From: Limisphaerales bacterium
GTDB taxonomy: Bacteria > Verrucomicrobiota > Verrucomicrobiae > Limisphaerales > UBA11358
Assembly: GCA_003152145.1 (NCBI GenBank)
Contig: PLZL01000002.1
Coordinates: 1,136-7,883 of the forward strand
Length of the DNA: 6,748 nucleotides
Reading direction: 5' to 3'
Each line of letters begins with the position of its first letter. Within the stretch, counting starts at the first letter, position 1. The notes beneath the pieces are model-generated. The model saw nothing but the letters and a program-made list of their open reading frames with translations, did no database searches and was not told the origin of the DNA. The position numbers and the translations under genes were made by a program. This document shows positions 5,067 through 6,748 of the stretch, in pieces.

Positions 5067-6044
5067 TTACCGCGCAAAAATCTGCCGGATGACGTCCTCA
5101 ATCGGCACTTCCTGGATATCAATGTCGGTGACGGGCAATTCATCCAGCAGCGATTTACAGACGTGAATCACGCGGTCGCGCTTCACCTTGAGCGTGATGG
5201 CGCCGGGAGTTTTCTCCACGATTTCGCCAAAGCGCGACAGGTCTTCATTCGGGCGCGCCTCGGTGCTGGCGCATTGAATCGTGATGATTTTGAAATCGGC
5301 AAAACGGTCAACGATTTCGCCCAGCCTGCCGTCGAAGAAGATTTTTCCGTGGTCAATGATGATGACCCGCTCACACAGCGCCTCGATGTCGGCCATGTAA
5401 TGGCTCGTGAGCAGAATCGTGGTCTTCTGCTCGGCATTGTGGCGGCGGATAAAATCACGAACGGTCTTCTGTGAAGTTACGTCGAGGCCGATGGTCGGTT
5501 CGTCGAGGAAAAGGACCTTGGGTTGGTGCAGCAGCGACGCAATGAGTTCCATCTTCATCCGTTCGCCAAGGGAAAGTTCGCGGACGCTGACGTTGAGTTT
5601 GTCGCGGACATTGAGCAGTTCGCTCATTTCGGCGACGGTGCGCTCGAAGTGGTCGGCGGGGATGCCGTAAATTTTCGCGTTCAATTCCAGCGATTCGCGC
5701 GCGGGAAGATCCCACCAAAGCTGGTTTTTCTGGCCGAGCACGAGCGCGAACTGGCGGCGGTAGCCGTCGGCGCGTTCCCACGGCGTGTAGCCAAGAACTT
5801 TTGCCGAACCGCTTGTGGGATAAAGCAGACCGGCGAGCATCTTTAGCGTCGTCGTCTTGCCGGCGCCGTTCGGGCCGAGAAAACCGACAAGTTCGCCGGG
5901 TTCAATCTTGAAACTGACGTCGTTGACGGCAAGCGTTTGCTCGTATTGCCGGTGGAAAAGCCCCTTGACCGCGCCGCCAAAGCCCGGCTGCTTTTTGTAG
6001 GTGCGAAAGGCTTTGGTGAGATTGTTGACCTCGATGACCGGCAT
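5067..6044 (-). CDS. ABC transporter ATP-binding protein, COG4586 (viologen-exporter-like) type, 325 aa
   Basis: This is the nucleotide-binding subunit of an ABC-2 type exporter, which would work at the inner face of the membrane with separate permeases. Residues show Walker A GPNGAGKT (57-64), a Q-loop at LVLGQKNQLWWDLP (Q105), the signature LSLGERMKMEL (157-167, a variant of LSGGQ), Walker B VLFLDEP (177-183), the D-loop GLDVT (186-190) and the switch histidine in LLTSHYMAD (H215). The extended N-terminus with GFGGAVKGLFHRQYE (21-35) and the C-terminal accessory domain from about 250 are typical of COG4586 ATPases, which number about 325 residues. The start is ATG 6042-6044 (MPVIEVNNLTKAF); a TTG at 6054-6056 would add four residues but lies in the upstream repeat. 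No Shine-Dalgarno sequence is visible. The permease genes that usually follow such an ATPase are not in the window, since a deaminase follows instead. The substrate is unknown. Confidence 0.93.
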   Translation of the reverse strand: MPVIEVNNLTKAFRTYKKQPGFGGAVKGLFHRQYEQTLAVNDVSFKIEPGELVGFLGPNGAGKTTTLKMLAGLLYPTSGSAKVLGYTPWERADGYRRQFALVLGQKNQLWWDLPARESLELNAKIYGIPADHFERTVAEMSELLNVRDKLNVSVRELSLGERMKMELIASLLHQPKVLFLDEPTIGLDVTSQKTVRDFIRRHNAEQKTTILLTSHYMADIEALCERVIIIDHGKIFFDGRLGEIVDRFADFKIITIQCASTEARPNEDLSRFGEIVEKTPGAITLKVKRDRVIHVCKSLLDELPVTDIDIQEVPIEDVIRQIFAR

Positions 6045-6046
6045 AA

Positions 6047-6118
6047 TTAGCCGCAAAGAAGCACAAACGGCGCAAAAGGGGAAATCTATTTTGTGATTTT
6101 TGCGCTTCTTCGCGGCAA
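6047..6118. repeat. Large imperfect palindrome filling the dnaA-ABC gap
   Basis: The arms at 6047-6077 and 6089-6118 are imperfect inverted copies: TTAGCCGCAAAGAAGCACAAA against the reverse complement beginning TTGCCGCGAAGAAGCGCAAA. About 24 of 30 positions match, with an 11-base loop between them. The element fills nearly all the space between the dnaA stop (6119-6121) and the ABC start at 6044. It contains GCAAA/AAGAA motifs typical of a dispersed CGCAAAGAA-type bacterial repeat. In the minus-strand transcript it would fold into a long hairpin and so could affect dnaA 3' processing or ABC translation. Confidence 0.75.
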
Positions 6119-6748
6119 TTACCGCATGAGCTGTTTTTCCAGATAATGGACGACCTGGCGGACATTGGCGTCCACTTCCATGCGGTCCTTGACGAGGCGG
6201 CAGGCATGCAGCACCGTGCCGTGATCACGTCCGCCATAGGCTTCGCCAATGGTGTTGAGCGAGCTTTCGGTCATCTGGCGGGAGAGATACATGGCGATCT
6301 GGCGCGGGAAGGCGATGTTTTCCGGGCGGCGTTTGCTGGTCATGTCGGCCAGGCGGATATCAAAATGTTCCGCGACTTTCTTTTGAATGACTTCGATGCT
6401 GATGGAAAAACGGCCTTCTTCGTGCAGGATTTCGCGCAACAAGCCTTCGACGACCTCGAGGTTCAATTTCCTGCCGGTGAGCGAGGCGTAGGACGCGACG
6501 CGAATGAGCGCGCCTTCGAGCCGGCGGACGTTGGTGCGGATGCGGTTGGCCAGAAAATTCAGAATGTCTTCCGGCAGCGTCACGTTCATGAGTTGTGCCT
6601 TCTTTTGGAGGATGGCCAGGCGCATTTCGACATCCGGCGGTTGAAGGTCGGTGACCAGGCCCCATTCGAACCGCGAGACGAGGCGATGTTCCAGCCCCTG
6701 AATTTCGCTGGCGGGGCGGTCGCAGGTGAGCACGATTTGTTTGTGTCC
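6119..6748 (-). CDS. dnaA: Chromosomal replication initiator DnaA, C-terminal half (5' end outside window)
   Basis: DnaA binds DnaA boxes at the origin and opens the duplex to start replication. The frame is open to the right edge, giving about 209 C-terminal residues; the full protein is usually 440-470. The fragment starts inside the AAA+ domain at GHKQIVLTCDRPASEI. It then has box VII with the arginine finger (SRFEWGL, Arg about 26) and sensor II VRRLEGAL (about 74-81). Domain IV (about 108-209) follows, with the basic loop MTSKRRPENIAFPRQIAMYL and the signature GGRDHGTVLHAC (about 172-183). The Gly in RDHG replaces the usual Thr or Ser, a mild variation. The end is EKQLMR and TAA (6119-6121). 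I saw no DnaA-box cluster in the window, so the origin is not placed here. Confidence 0.97.
   Translation of the reverse strand, partial: GHKQIVLTCDRPASEIQGLEHRLVSRFEWGLVTDLQPPDVEMRLAILQKKAQLMNVTLPEDILNFLANRIRTNVRRLEGALIRVASYASLTGRKLNLEVVEGLLREILHEEGRFSISIEVIQKKVAEHFDIRLADMTSKRRPENIAFPRQIAMYLSRQMTESSLNTIGEAYGGRDHGTVLHACRLVKDRMEVDANVRQVVHYLEKQLMR

Noticed and set aside
4387..5166. Plus-strand frame of 259 codons opposite the deaminase
   Set aside because: It is antisense to a gene with complete zinc-site motifs and crosses the double-hairpin repeat. Its translation has no recognisable domain.
6045..6056. TTG start for the ABC ATPase
   Set aside because: It adds MRLI from within the palindromic repeat; ATG at 6044 gives the normal N-terminus of the family.

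Overview
The window looks like a chromosomal contig of a Verrucomicrobiota bacterium, probably of the Pedosphaera/Limisphaerales type. This is an inference from three things: the moderately GC-rich housekeeping genes, the dense intergenic inverted repeats, and a secreted protein whose C-terminal module (YQIQTSPDLNSW) I associate with exported proteins of that phylum. It carries the 3' part of clpX at the left edge (plus strand) and the 3' part of dnaA at the right edge (minus strand), with accessory and regulatory material between them.

Left part (1-1879). The C-terminal half of ClpX is followed by about 600 bp of non-coding DNA. That DNA holds a short inverted repeat, a degenerate array of about ten GTGCGG-headed units spaced 20-22 bp apart, a weak terminator-like hairpin, and a 168-bp REP/MITE-like element with inverted ends. 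A possible promoter then precedes a GC-rich gene of unknown function.

Middle part (about 1880-4405). Base composition drops clearly. The segment holds a small single-pass membrane protein, a secreted NHL beta-propeller protein, and a convergent gene for an apparently catalytically complete class III adenylate cyclase. It looks like an inserted or transferred block. Its right edge is a 31-codon scar of a SufS-type cysteine desulfurase, whose stop codon overlaps the cyclase start as ATGA.

Right part (4405-6748). All genes are on the minus strand, in transcription order: dnaA (3' part), an ABC-transporter ATPase of the COG4586 type, a yeast-Fcy1-like cytosine deaminase, the sufS scar, and then the cyclase. 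The gaps hold compact inverted-repeat elements: a 72-bp palindromic element between dnaA and the ABC gene, a 69-bp double hairpin abutting the ABC stop codon, and a three-copy heptamer repeat at the deaminase end.

No convincing multi-gene new system is visible. The points most worth checking are the desulfurase scar fused by overlap to the cyclase gene, the composition island, and the degenerate GTGCGG array downstream of clpX.
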